Part shown: positions 16,908 through 25,063 of the stretch, one piece after another
How positions within the stretch are numbered: position 1 is the first letter of the stretch
Layout: every line of letters begins with the position of its first letter
Source of the DNA: Coriobacteriaceae bacterium
GTDB lineage: Bacteria > Actinomycetota > Coriobacteriia > Coriobacteriales > Atopobiaceae
Length of the DNA stretch: 37,388 bases
Assembly (NCBI GenBank): GCA_003862195.1
Contig: QOUO01000017.1
Coordinates: 1-37,388, forward strand
Direction: 5' to 3'
Translations under genes and position numbers: made by a program
The notes under the pieces: model-generated
What the model was told of the DNA's origin: nothing
Seen by the model: only the letters and a program-made list of their open reading frames with translations
The model's database searches: none

Positions 16908-18248
16908 CTACTTCTCGCGATACGGCTCGAGCGCCTTGATCACGATGTCGTCCGCCTTCTTGCAGAGCTCGTCGGTCGGCGCCTCGGCCAGCACCCTGAT
17001 CAGCGGCTCGGTGCCGGAGGCGCGCACGAGCACGCGGCCGTTGCCCTCCAGGAACTCCTCCGCCTTCGCGACGGCGGCCTTCACGTCCTCGCTCGCCATC
17101 ACGGCGTCCTTGTCCTCCACGCGCACGTTGATGAGCAGCTGCGGGTAGAGCTTGACCGGCCTCGTGAGCTCGGAGAGCTTCTCGCGCTCCGCGCCGAGGA
17201 CCTCCATCACGCGCAGGCTCGTCATGATGCCGTCGCCGGTCTTCTCAAGGTCGCCAAAGATGATGTGGCCGGACTGCTCGCCGCCGAGCGTGTAGCCGTG
17301 CTCCATCATGCAGGCCCACACGTTCTTGTCGCCCACGGCGGTCGAGACGTGCGCGATGCCCGCGGCGTCCAGCGCCTTGAAGAAGCCGAAGTTGCTCATG
17401 ACGGTGGGGACGACGGTGTTCTTGGCGAGGCGACCGTGCTTGGCCAGGTAGGTGCCGCACACGTACATGATGAGGTCGCCGTCGACCACGTGGCCGCGCT
17501 CGTCGACCGCGATGCAGCGGTCGGCGTCGCCGTCGTAGGCAAATCCCACGTCCAGGCCGTTCTGCACCACAAAGTCCTGCAGGCGCTCGATGTGCGTGGA
17601 GCCGCAGTCGACGTTGATGTTGAAGCCGCTCGGCGCGTTGTTGATCACGTGCGTCTCGGCGCCCATCGCGTCGAACACGGGGCGCGCCACGGAGGACGCG
17701 GCGCCGTTGGCGCAGTCCAGGCCCACCTTCACGCCCTGCATGCTGAATCCGCACGAGGCGATCAGGTGCGCGATGTAGCGGTTGCGGCCCTGCATGTAGT
17801 CCACGGTGCAGCCGATGGCGTCGCCCGTCGCCAGGGGCACGTCGAACTTGCCGTCGATGTAGTCCTCGACCTGCTCGAGGACGTCCTCCTCCATCTTGTA
17901 GCCCTCGGTGTTGACGAGCTTGATGCCGTTGTCGGTGTAGGGGTTGTGCGATGCGGTGATCATGATGCCGCAGTCAAAGCCGCCGTCCGCGGTCTCGTAC
18001 GCGAGGCCCGGCGTGGGGATGACGTGGAGCATGTAGGCGTCCGCGCCCGATGCCACGAGGCCCGCCACGAGGGCGCTCTCGAACATGTAGCTCGACCTCC
18101 TGGTGTCCTTGCCCAGGATGACGCGGGCCTTCTTGCCCACGCGCGCGCCGTAGTGCCAGCCCACAAAGCGCCCGATCTTGTACGCGTGCTCGACGTTCAA
18201 CCCCTCGTTGGCGACGCCGCGGAAGCCATCCGTCCCAAAGTACTTCAT
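16908..18248 (-). CDS. glmM: Phosphoglucosamine mutase
   Basis: Converts glucosamine-6-phosphate to glucosamine-1-phosphate, the step after GlmS. 446 aa, normal for the family. Substrate-binding start KYFGTDGFRGVANEG; active-site phosphoserine in MITASHNPYTDNGIKL near residue 100; Mg2+-binding DGDADRC near 240; sugar-binding GGEQSGHI near 325; phosphate-binding RASGTEPLIRV near 415. All intact. GAGGAGGG precedes the ATG. It is separated from the rpsI terminator by a gap of about 65 bp, which must hold its promoter, and has its own terminator downstream, so it is probably transcribed alone. Confidence 0.97.
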   Translation of the reverse strand: MKYFGTDGFRGVANEGLNVEHAYKIGRFVGWHYGARVGKKARVILGKDTRRSSYMFESALVAGLVASGADAYMLHVIPTPGLAYETADGGFDCGIMITASHNPYTDNGIKLVNTEGYKMEEDVLEQVEDYIDGKFDVPLATGDAIGCTVDYMQGRNRYIAHLIASCGFSMQGVKVGLDCANGAASSVARPVFDAMGAETHVINNAPSGFNINVDCGSTHIERLQDFVVQNGLDVGFAYDGDADRCIAVDERGHVVDGDLIMYVCGTYLAKHGRLAKNTVVPTVMSNFGFFKALDAAGIAHVSTAVGDKNVWACMMEHGYTLGGEQSGHIIFGDLEKTGDGIMTSLRVMEVLGAEREKLSELTRPVKLYPQLLINVRVEDKDAVMASEDVKAAVAKAEEFLEGNGRVLVRASGTEPLIRVLAEAPTDELCKKADDIVIKALEPYREK

Positions 18249-18315
18249 GCTCGACCCTCCTCGCTCGCGTCCGCGCGCCGGCGCGACGCGAATCCATTCC
18301 CTATAGACACCTTAA

Positions 18316-18351
18316 CCAAAAAGGGCCTGCCGACCAGAGTCGACAGGCCCT
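18316..18351 (-). terminator. Rho-independent terminator after rpsI
   Basis: A strong GC-rich stem (AGGGCCTG core; arms about 18322-18334 and 18339-18351 with one mismatch) and a short loop, followed on the minus strand by TTTTTGG. It ends the rplM-rpsI transcript about 30 nt after the rpsI stop. Confidence 0.88.
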
Positions 18352-18380
18352 CCGATAGCACTTCGTAAAGCCAGTGGGCC

Positions 18381-18776
<396 letters not shown>

Positions 18777-18779
18777 CGG

Positions 18780-19220
18780 TTAAGCCTCCAGATCGATCTT
18801 GACGGGGTTCTGAGCGGCGTGCGGATGCTCGGGGCCAGCGTAGACCTTGAGCTTCGTGCCCTGCTGGCGGCCAAGGGAGCTCTTGGGGAGCATGCCCTTG
18901 ATGGCGTGCTCGACCACGCGCTCGGGGTGCTTCTCCATGGCCTCCTTGAAGGACTCGGTCTTCAGGCCGCCGAGCCAACCGGTGTAGCGCCAGTACTCCT
19001 TCTTCTCCGCCTTCGTGCCGGTAAGCTGGACCTTATCGGCGTTGATGACGACCACGAAGTCACCGGTGTCGGTGTTGGGGGTGTACTGGGGCTTGTTCTT
19101 GCCACGAAGAATCATGGCAGCCTTGGTGGCAAGGCGGCCAAGAGTGGCGCCGTCGGCGTCGATGAGGACCCAGTTGCGCTGGACCTCGCCCTTCTTGGCG
19201 TAATGAGTCGACTTGTTCAC
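18780..19220 (-). CDS. rplM: 50S ribosomal protein L13
   Basis: Large-subunit assembly protein, 146 aa. Recognisable stretches: [54 protein letters not shown] and [18 protein letters not shown] start with GGAGGAG, 5 nt upstream. First gene of the two-gene rplM-rpsI operon. The 5' leader (19221-19300) includes the 12-bp palindrome AAAACGCGTTTT at 19247-19258, which could take part in control; not demonstrated. Confidence 0.99.
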   Translation of the reverse strand: MNKSTHYAKKGEVQRNWVLIDADGATLGRLATKAAMILRGKNKPQYTPNTDTGDFVVVINADKVQLTGTKAEKKEYWRYTGWLGGLKTESFKEAMEKHPERVVEHAIKGMLPKSSLGRQQGTKLKVYAGPEHPHAAQNPVKIDLEA

Positions 19221-19295
19221 TTGACTCCTCCATGTGCTTACTAAACAAAACGCGTTTTCCTATGAGATTACGGGGCTCAGTGGAAAAGCCTTAGA

Positions 19296-19301
19296 AGTAT
19301 A
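19296..19301 (-). promoter_or_regulatory. Candidate -10 box for rplM-rpsI
   Basis: The complement of 19296-19301 reads TATACT, a good -10 match, and would give a leader of about 70 nt. I see no convincing -35 hexamer at 16-19 bp upstream, so this is tentative. Confidence 0.35.
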
Positions 19302-19387
19302 CAACACCTACGCCCTGGGGGAGAAAAGCTCAATTTCCCCACACAAAGCGACCACTTTGGCCGGGCCCCGCCACCCTCGCGGCACAA

Positions 19388-19421
19388 GGTCGCGGCGCCA
19401 CCCGAGGGCGACGCCGCGACC
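19388..19421 (-). terminator. Hairpin downstream of hcp
   Basis: A perfect 10-bp GC-rich inverted repeat (GGTCGCGGCG at 19388-19397, CGCCGCGACC at 19412-19421) with a 14-nt loop, about 30 nt past the hcp stop. There is no real U run after it on the minus strand (TTGTGCC), so it may be a weak terminator or a 3'-end stabiliser. Confidence 0.5.
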
Positions 19422-19451
19422 GCGCTTGCATCCGGCTCTGTCAGGCCGTCC

Positions 19452-21092
19452 CTAGCCCACGAGGAGCTTGAGGTCGTCCTCGACGTTGGTGATGCCGCCG
19501 ATGCCAAAGTTGTCCACGAGCACCTTCGTCACGTTGGGCGAGAGGAACGCGGGCAGCGTCGGCCCAAGGTGGATGTTCTTGACGCCCAGGGCGAGCAGGG
19601 CGAGAAGGACGATGACTGCCTTCTGCTCATACCACGCGATGTTGAAGGCCAGGGGCAGGTCGTTGATGTCGTCGAGCCCGAAGATCTCCTTGTGCTTGAG
19701 CGCGATGAGCGCGAGAGAGTAGGAGTCGTTGCACTGGCCGGCGTCAAGCACGCGCGGGATGCCAGTGCCGGGGACGTTGCCCAGGCCGAGCTTGTTGTAC
19801 TTGTACTTGGCACAGCCGGCCGTGAGGATGACGACGCTCTTGGGCAGGGCCTTCGCGAAGTCGGTGTAGTAGCTGCGGCTCTTGGCGCGGCCGTCGCAGC
19901 CGGCCATCACCACGAACTTGGTGATCTTGCCGGTCTTGACGGCGTCCACGACCTGGTCGGCCAGGGCGAACACCTGCTCGTGCGCGAAGCCGCCCACGAT
20001 GGTGCCCTCCTCGATCTGGGTCGGGGGCTCGCAGGTGCGGGCGAGCTCGATCAGCTGCGAGAAGTCCTTCTCGCCCTTCTCGTTCGCCTCGATGTGGACG
20101 CAGCCAGGGTAGCCCGCCTGGCCGGTGGTGAACATGCGGCCCTTGTAGGAGTCCTTGGGCGGCACGATGCAGTTGGTGGTCATGAGGATCGGGCCGTTGA
20201 AGCTTTCGAACTCGCTGGTCTGCTTCCACCAGGCGTTGCCGTAGTTGCCCGCGAGGTTGGGGTACTTCTTGAGCTCGGGGTAGTAGTTGGCGGGGAGCAT
20301 CTCGGAGTGGGTGTAGACGTCGACGCCGGTGCCCTGGGTCTGTTCGAGCAGCATCTCGAGGTCGCGCAGGTCGTGGCCGGACACGAGGATGCCCGGGTTC
20401 TTGCGGACGCCGATGCTCACCTCGCTCACCTCGGGGTTGCCGTAGGCGCCGGTGTTGGCGGCGTCCAGCAGCGCCATGCCGTCCACGCCGTGCTTGCCCA
20501 GCTCGAGCGTGAGCGCCACGAGGTCGTTCACCGTGAGGCTGTCGTCCAGCGTCTTGGCGAGCGCCTCCTGCATGAAGGCGTCCACGGACTCGTCGTACTT
20601 GAGGAGCGCGTTCGCGTGCGCGGTGTAGGCGGAGAGGCCCTTCACGCCGTAGGTGATGAGCTCGCGCAGGCTGCGGATGTCCTCGTCCTTGGTGGACAGC
20701 ACGCCGACGGTCGCCGCCTTGGCCTCCCAGTCGGCCTCGGGCGCGGTCCAGAGCGCGGCCGCGGGCAGGTCGTGGGCGTTGTCCAGCTCGCCCAGGAGAT
20801 TCGCCTTGACCTCGAGCGTCTTGGCGATGCGCTCGCGGATGGCCGCCTCGTCGAAGTTGGCGTTGGTGATCGTGCGGAACATGTTGGTCGCCACGAGGTT
20901 GTTGACCTCGCGGGAGACCTCGCCACCCTGCGCGCGCAGCGCGGTGGTGACGGCGCTCAGGCCGCGCGTCACGTACACGAGCAGGTCCTGCAGCGCCGCG
21001 AGCTCCGGCGACTTGCCGCAGACGCCGCGCACGGTGCAGCCCTTGCAGCCCGCGGTCTCCTGGCACTGGAAGCAGAACATCTTGGGATCCAT
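19452..21092 (-). CDS. hcp: Hybrid-cluster protein (hydroxylamine/NO reductase), class I type
   Basis: Iron-sulfur enzyme that reduces hydroxylamine or nitric oxide and protects anaerobes from nitrosative stress; cytoplasmic. 546 aa. The N-terminal cluster motif [21 protein letters not shown] gives Cys7, Cys10, Cys19 and Cys25 (spacing 2, 8, 5), typical of strict-anaerobe class I proteins. Hybrid-cluster ligand regions are visible: [66 protein letters not shown] and [18 protein letters not shown] 21092 has GAGGAGAGG upstream; the longer open frame runs into the upstream intergenic DNA. A palindrome about 80 bp upstream may control it. No hcr reductase gene is adjacent; the rubredoxin fusion at 22776 is a possible electron donor (inference). 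Confidence 0.96.
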   Translation of the reverse strand: MDPKMFCFQCQETAGCKGCTVRGVCGKSPELAALQDLLVYVTRGLSAVTTALRAQGGEVSREVNNLVATNMFRTITNANFDEAAIRERIAKTLEVKANLLGELDNAHDLPAAALWTAPEADWEAKAATVGVLSTKDEDIRSLRELITYGVKGLSAYTAHANALLKYDESVDAFMQEALAKTLDDSLTVNDLVALTLELGKHGVDGMALLDAANTGAYGNPEVSEVSIGVRKNPGILVSGHDLRDLEMLLEQTQGTGVDVYTHSEMLPANYYPELKKYPNLAGNYGNAWWKQTSEFESFNGPILMTTNCIVPPKDSYKGRMFTTGQAGYPGCVHIEANEKGEKDFSQLIELARTCEPPTQIEEGTIVGGFAHEQVFALADQVVDAVKTGKITKFVVMAGCDGRAKSRSYYTDFAKALPKSVVILTAGCAKYKYNKLGLGNVPGTGIPRVLDAGQCNDSYSLALIALKHKEIFGLDDINDLPLAFNIAWYEQKAVIVLLALLALGVKNIHLGPTLPAFLSPNVTKVLVDNFGIGGITNVEDDLKLLVG

Positions 21093-21171
21093 GGGTACCT
21101 CTCCTCTTCTTGTGCGGCCCCCTGCCGCATCCGTTTCAAGAGTGAGGTTACGTTGCGCGCCCGCGCGAGTC

Positions 21172-21187
21172 TGTTGCTCGTGCAACA
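21172..21187. promoter_or_regulatory. Palindrome upstream of hcp, CRP/FNR-like operator candidate
   Basis: TGTTGC-TCGT-GCAACA is a perfect 6+6 inverted repeat with a 4-bp spacer, directly after the patatin stop and 80 bp before the hcp start. Its length and symmetry fit a CRP/FNR-family dimer site; hcp genes in anaerobes are often under HcpR-type regulators of that family. The palindrome is seen; the regulator is inferred. Confidence 0.5.
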
Positions 21188-21188
21188 A

Positions 21189-22130
21189 TCACGATTTGGC
21201 GAGAAACGCGCGAATCTCGTCCAGCCGCTCCTCCGCCTGCTGGCGGCCGCGCACGTAGAGCGCGAGCAGGGACGCGCCGTCCGAGCCGGTCACGTCCACG
21301 GTCACGGGCTCCTTGGGGGCGATCACGAGCACGCGGGGGTCCTCCTCGCGCTCCATCGCGAAGAGCAGGTCGCGCTGGGCGTTGTAGCGCAGGTAGCGGG
21401 TCTCGAGCGCGTGCGTGAAGTAGGGGTAGGAGTCGTAGCGGTGGCTGCGCAGCACCAGGCCCTCGTTACCCAGCTCCTTCACGTAGTCGCGGTCGCGCGT
21501 GAGCACCACCAGGCCGCGGCGCGCTGGCACGTAGCCGTCTATCTGGCGGCCACCCTCGAGCCCCAGCGCCGTCTGGAACGGGATGGAGTCCGTCGTGCCG
21601 CCGTCGAGGTAGCGGTTGCCGTCGACCTCGACCATCTGCGAGACGCCGGGCATGGAGGCCGACGCCTGGACCTTGGCCACATCCTCGGGAAAGCTCTTGC
21701 ACTCCAGGTAGTCCGCCGTGCCAAAGATCACGTTGGAGGCCACGCTGAACATGCGGATGGGGTTCGCGTTGAACGTCCTGACGTCGCAGGGGTCGAGCAC
21801 GTTCTGGACCTCGTCGTACACGAACTCGCCGTTGGCGATGTTGCCCGTGGTGAGGAGCGACCAGAACGACATGAAGCGGCGGTCGTCTCTGAAGGCGAGC
21901 ATGATGCGGCACGTCCGGCCGATCTGGCGGCTCTTGAAGCTCGAGGCGCTCATGCTGCCGGCGGATACGCCCCAGACGCTGCCAAAGTCGTAGATGCCGT
22001 GCTCCATCAGCACGTCGAGCACGCCAGCGGTGAACATGCACCTGAAGCCGCCGCCCTCGAGCACGAGCGCGGTGCCGGAGTGGCCTGCCTGCACGGCGGA
22101 CTCCCCTGTCTTGGCGTTGTCTTCGGCCAT
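21189..22130 (-). CDS. Patatin-like phospholipase (YjjU type)
   Basis: A serine hydrolase predicted to cleave fatty acyl esters of lipids. 313 aa. Oxyanion-hole glycines in LVLEGGGFRCMFTAGVLD near residue 25; nucleophile Ser in WGVSAGSMS (GxSxG) near 57; catalytic Asp in YLDGGTTDSIPF near 175, completing the Ser-Asp dyad. The region after ~200 resembles the DUF6363-type C-terminal part of YjjU proteins. No signal peptide, so intracellular. The ATG has GGGGGA, 4 nt upstream. It starts just after the ssrA terminator and ends at the palindrome preceding hcp. Substrate unknown. Confidence 0.9.
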   Translation of the reverse strand: MAEDNAKTGESAVQAGHSGTALVLEGGGFRCMFTAGVLDVLMEHGIYDFGSVWGVSAGSMSASSFKSRQIGRTCRIMLAFRDDRRFMSFWSLLTTGNIANGEFVYDEVQNVLDPCDVRTFNANPIRMFSVASNVIFGTADYLECKSFPEDVAKVQASASMPGVSQMVEVDGNRYLDGGTTDSIPFQTALGLEGGRQIDGYVPARRGLVVLTRDRDYVKELGNEGLVLRSHRYDSYPYFTHALETRYLRYNAQRDLLFAMEREEDPRVLVIAPKEPVTVDVTGSDGASLLALYVRGRQQAEERLDEIRAFLAKS

Positions 22131-22164
22131 GTCTCCCCCTTCGCTCGGCGCGCGACGGCGCGGC

Positions 22165-22204
22165 GTACAAACAAGCGGCGCCCGTGCAAGGGCACGGACG
22201 CCGC
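22165..22204 (-). terminator. Rho-independent terminator of ssrA
   Basis: A 13-bp stem (arms 22175-22187 and 22192-22204, one G-U pair in the minus-strand RNA) with a 4-nt loop, followed on the minus strand by TTGTTTGT. It begins about 10 nt after the encoded CCA end of tmRNA. Confidence 0.88.
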
Positions 22205-22214
22205 GGCAAACTCA

Positions 22215-22578
22215 TGGTGGAGGCGCGGAGAATCGAACTCCGGTCCAAAGCAATCCCCTGGCAGGTGTCTTCAAGCTCAGTCGTCAGTTAGGTCTCGGGC
22301 GCATCGCACCTGGCGACACGCGCTCAGCGCCCCAGCTGGTTCGGTCTTACTTCCGGGCATACCAGCCACGTCCCGAAAGGCATCTCCCTAAATGACGTCG
22401 CACCCGGAGCGGGAGAATATCCGGGATTGACGGCTGCTAGTTAAAAGTTAAGCAGCGAGGGCATAGCCCTGATAAGAATCGTTGTCAATTAAATTTGACG
22501 GTACCCCTGTTTTACGTGGCGAGGAGACCACGGCTTGCTGCCCACCTCAGAACTACCCTGTCGAAACCAGTCGCCCCC
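22215..22578 (-). ncRNA. ssrA: Transfer-messenger RNA (tmRNA)
   Basis: Rescues stalled ribosomes with SmpB by acting as tRNA-Ala and then as mRNA for a degradation tag. About 364 nt. The 5' end GGGGGCGACTGGTTTCGACA pairs with the 3' end CGCCTCCACCA (7-bp acceptor stem with one G-U, encoded CCA). A T-arm GGAGTTCGATTCTCC precedes the 3' end. The tag frame ends with codons for DNDSYQGYALAA and a TAA (complement of about 22451-22489). The exact resume codon is not certain; the frame is open for several codons before the Asp. Encoded 197 bp downstream of the flavin reductase-rubredoxin gene and near smpB. Confidence 0.95.
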
Positions 22579-22612
22579 ACATCGTGCCTGGGGCCGATTG
22601 CCACCATGCATC

Positions 22613-22618
22613 TGTCAA
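22613..22618 (-). promoter_or_regulatory. Possible -35 element of ssrA
   Basis: The complement of 22613-22618 is a consensus TTGACA located 35 nt before the mature tmRNA 5' end. No good -10 hexamer stands at the proper distance, so the promoter assignment is weak. Confidence 0.3.
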
Positions 22619-22680
22619 AGTCCCATACTGCCTTGGACCCTAACAGTCTACCCAAAAGTCGCCGCCGGATTGCAACGCTT

Positions 22681-22714
22681 TTCTCGCCCAGGCGCCTTTG
22701 CCCTTGGGCGAGAA
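22681..22714. repeat. Perfect 10-bp inverted repeat between rubredoxin-fusion gene and ssrA
   Basis: TTCTCGCCCA (22681-22690) and TGGGCGAGAA (22705-22714) can form a hairpin about 60 nt past the stop of the flavin reductase-rubredoxin gene. No U run follows on the minus strand, so it is not a classic terminator, though it may still end or protect that transcript. The rest of the 22579-22775 gap shows no open frame. Confidence 0.55.
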
Positions 22715-22775
22715 GGACGGAGCCCCCGCAGGGACCCCGTCCGGACGTGCCATCCTTGCGATGCGGCGGCCGAGG

Positions 22776-23486
22776 CTACTCGTCGACGCGCTCGAACTGG
22801 TCGGGACCCACGCCGCACACGGGGCACACGAAGTCCTCGGGCAGCTCGGGGGTGTCAACCTCGACCTCGTAGCCGCAGACGGTGCAGACAAACTTGTAGG
22901 TCTTCTTCTCGTCGGCCATGGTGCTTCCTCTCTCTATGTGGTCGTCCGCGTTTGCGGAACCGTCCCCGGATTTGATCGCGCCTGCGTCCACATACGAGGA
23001 CGCGCGCTGGGGCGTCTTGCCCTTGAGCACAGCATGATAGTACGAATACGTGAGCGGCTCGGCGTCGCCCAGGACCTTCGCGTCGAGCACCTCGCCCACG
23101 AAGACCATGTGCGTGCCCACGTCGAGCGTGGACACCACCCTGCAGGCGAGCATCGCGCAGACGTGATCGGTGGGATAGCGGTCGCCCAGCGTGGTCGTGG
23201 CGGAGCCGATGCCGGCAAACTTGTCGAAGTCCGCCGAGGACCTGAAGCCAAAGCGGCCCACGAACTCCATATCGCACGTCAGGTCGAGCGGGCAGAGCGC
23301 GAAGTGGCCGGCGGAAAGAATCTTGCGCTCGGTCGCGTTCTGCTTGTTGACCACGACCTCGACCTGGAGCGGCGAGCTCGTGAGCTGCAGCCCCGTGTTG
23401 ATGACGCAGCCAGCCGAGCCGTCCGCATCGGTTGCCGAGACCACATACAGACCAGAGGAAAACTTGTACAGCGCCTTTGCGTCCAT
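22776..23486 (-). CDS. Flavin reductase-rubredoxin fusion (high-molecular-weight rubredoxin type)
   Basis: A 236-aa redox protein. Residues ~1-155 are an FMN-binding flavin reductase domain ([70 protein letters not shown]). After a linker, residues ~200-236 form a short rubredoxin-like iron site with two CxxC pairs ([12 protein letters not shown] and [13 protein letters not shown]), spaced as in rubrerythrin-type domains. Moorella Hrb, with this layout, takes electrons from NADH and feeds flavodiiron NO/O2 reductase. ATG 23486 has AAGGAGG, 5 nt upstream. It lies between smpB and ssrA with its own leader. A role in O2 or NO defence is likely but inferred. Confidence 0.9.
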   Translation of the reverse strand: MDAKALYKFSSGLYVVSATDADGSAGCVINTGLQLTSSPLQVEVVVNKQNATERKILSAGHFALCPLDLTCDMEFVGRFGFRSSADFDKFAGIGSATTTLGDRYPTDHVCAMLACRVVSTLDVGTHMVFVGEVLDAKVLGDAEPLTYSYYHAVLKGKTPQRASSYVDAGAIKSGDGSANADDHIERGSTMADEKKTYKFVCTVCGYEVEVDTPELPEDFVCPVCGVGPDQFERVDE

Positions 23487-23493
23487 CCGTCCT

Positions 23494-23514
23494 CCTTGCA
23501 CGAACCTTGCACGA
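23494..23514. repeat. Tandem 10-bp repeat, 11-bp period, before the rubredoxin-fusion gene
   Basis: CCTTGCACGA occurs at 23494-23503 and 23505-23514, overlapping the ribosome site of the gene. It may be a small local duplication or a binding site. Further upstream a TACAAT (complement of 23562-23567) could be the -10 box, without a clear -35. Confidence 0.45.
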
Positions 23515-23605
23515 TCCCTGTGCGAGCCCCACGCCGAGCCGACGCGCCGGCCCACGACCACATTGTAGACCGCGGCCGGGCCCCTCCGGGCGAGAAGTGC
23601 CCCGC

Positions 23606-24103
23606 TCAGACCCGGCTGCGCTGCTTGAGCGCGCGGCGAATCTCGCGGTCGGAGTCGCGCGCGGCCATGTCGGCGCGCTTGTCGTAGAGCTTCTTGCCGT
23701 GGGCGAGCGCGATCGTGAGCTTGACGCGGTTGTGCTCGTCAAAGTACATCTGCAGCGGCACGATCGCGGCACCCTTGGTGCGGAGCTTCTGCTCCAGGTA
23801 GTCGATCTGGCGGCGGTGCAGCAGGAGCTTGCGCCGGCGGTCCGGGTCGGGGTTCCACACGCCGCCGTTCACGTACGGGTGGATGTGCATGCCGTTGAGC
23901 CACACCTCGCCGCCGCGGATGAGCACGAAGGTGTCGGTTATCTGCGCGGCACGGTCGCGCAGGCTCTTGACCTCGGCGCCGGTGAGCTCGATGCCCGCCT
24001 CGAACGTCTCGTCGATAAAGTAGTTGTGGTGCGCCACGCGGTTGCGCGATATCACCTTGATGTTGGGCTTGCCCTTGGCCTTAGCGCCCGCCATCGGCAC
24101 CAT
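23606..24103 (-). CDS. smpB: tmRNA-binding protein SmpB
   Basis: Binds the tRNA-like domain of tmRNA and carries it into stalled ribosomes. 165 aa from the first ATG. Family motifs: [69 protein letters not shown] and the basic tail [19 protein letters not shown] that occupies the empty mRNA channel. Two ATGs, 24103 and 24094, are possible; the second (MAGAKAKGK) has the SD-like GAGAAGGG at 11 nt, while the first is only 2 nt from it. The start overlaps the end of the upstream gene by up to 23 nt, so translation is coupled. ssrA lies about 1 kb downstream. Confidence 0.97.
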   Translation of the reverse strand: MVPMAGAKAKGKPNIKVISRNRVAHHNYFIDETFEAGIELTGAEVKSLRDRAAQITDTFVLIRGGEVWLNGMHIHPYVNGGVWNPDPDRRRKLLLHRRQIDYLEQKLRTKGAAIVPLQMYFDEHNRVKLTIALAHGKKLYDKRADMAARDSDREIRRALKQRSRV

Positions 24104-24980
24104 CGCCCTTCTCGCCCTGGGCGGAGCCCTCCGCGGACTCGCGCTCGAGGTCCGCGTCGCTCTGGCGGATCAGGCGCAGCAGCGCCATGGACGCGTCCTC
24201 GCCCACCAGGTCGCGGGCGCGCACGGTCAGGTTGGTGGCCACGTCCTGCTGGCCGGCCTGCGCCGCGTCCGTCGCGCACATGAGGAGGCAGATCGCGATC
24301 TCCGCGTTGGCGCCGTCGGGCAGGCCCTCCTGCGCCAGGAGGTCCGTCGTCTCCTCGTCCGTCACGGAGTCGGGGTCGTGGTCCGTGCCCTCGGCCTCGC
24401 CCAGCGCCTGGTCGAGCGCCTTGTCGCGCACGTCCAGACGGCGCGCCGCACGCAGCGCCGCCGCGGCCGTGCGGGGCTTCTCCTGCACGAGGAAGTACTC
24501 CGCAAAGTTGGAGAACGCGCGCGCCAGGTGCCGGGCGTCGCTCGCGCGCTCGAACACGGAGTACGTGAGGGCCAGGTACTCGTTCACGTCGCCCGCGATG
24601 CGGAAGAGGTCCGCCAGGTTGAGGCGGTACTCGCAGCCCATGGGGTTCCAGCGCACGGCCTGCTTGAGCGCCGCAGTCGCAACGTCGTAGTCGTTCTCGT
24701 GCACCGCGGCGAGCGCGAGGTCGTTGTAGAGACGGTCCATGGGCTCGCCCACGTCGCGCAGCTCGCGCGGGTCCTTCTCCACGCGGCGGTACGCCAGCCG
24801 CTCGAACATCGTGGGGAAGCTGAACCACTGCACCTCGTCCGTCGTGGGACAGTTGCGGTCCACGTACTCCTCCGCGTCCTCCGCGATCCTCCTGAGCTCC
24901 GCGAGCGCCTGCTCGCTCTGGCCCTCTATCAGCAGGGACTCGGCGTGCGCCAGCCCCTCGGTCATTCCCGTGTAGTCCAT
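24081..24980 (-). CDS. Helical-repeat (TPR-like) protein of unknown function
   Basis: 299 aa, not recognised as a named family. It looks all-helical, with repeats of the tetratricopeptide style (for example LLIEGQSEQALAELRRIAE, DLALAAVHENDYDVATAALK, RIAGDVNEYLALTYSVFER and EYFLVQEKPRTAAAALRAAR), suggesting a protein-binding scaffold. The C-terminal ~25 residues are acidic and Gly/Asp-rich. No signal peptide or membrane segment. ATG 24980 has GGAGG, 4 nt upstream; an adjacent TTG is also possible. It overlaps smpB, pointing to co-expression with the ribosome-rescue factor, and follows the exoribonuclease gene by 83 nt. Whether it works in trans-translation is unknown. Confidence 0.8.
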   Translation of the reverse strand: MDYTGMTEGLAHAESLLIEGQSEQALAELRRIAEDAEEYVDRNCPTTDEVQWFSFPTMFERLAYRRVEKDPRELRDVGEPMDRLYNDLALAAVHENDYDVATAALKQAVRWNPMGCEYRLNLADLFRIAGDVNEYLALTYSVFERASDARHLARAFSNFAEYFLVQEKPRTAAAALRAARRLDVRDKALDQALGEAEGTDHDPDSVTDEETTDLLAQEGLPDGANAEIAICLLMCATDAAQAGQQDVATNLTVRARDLVGEDASMALLRLIRQSDADLERESAEGSAQGEKGDGADGGR

Positions 24981-25063
24981 CAAGCCTCCAACGGCCGCAG
25001 CACGCGCGCATCCGCGCCCGGTCCGCCGGCCAATCCTTATGTCCCTAGGCTACCCATGGGACG

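Noticed and set aside
19569-22391. A 940-codon plus-strand open frame across hcp, patatin and ssrA
   Set aside because: It runs antisense through two protein genes and the tmRNA and shows no domain.
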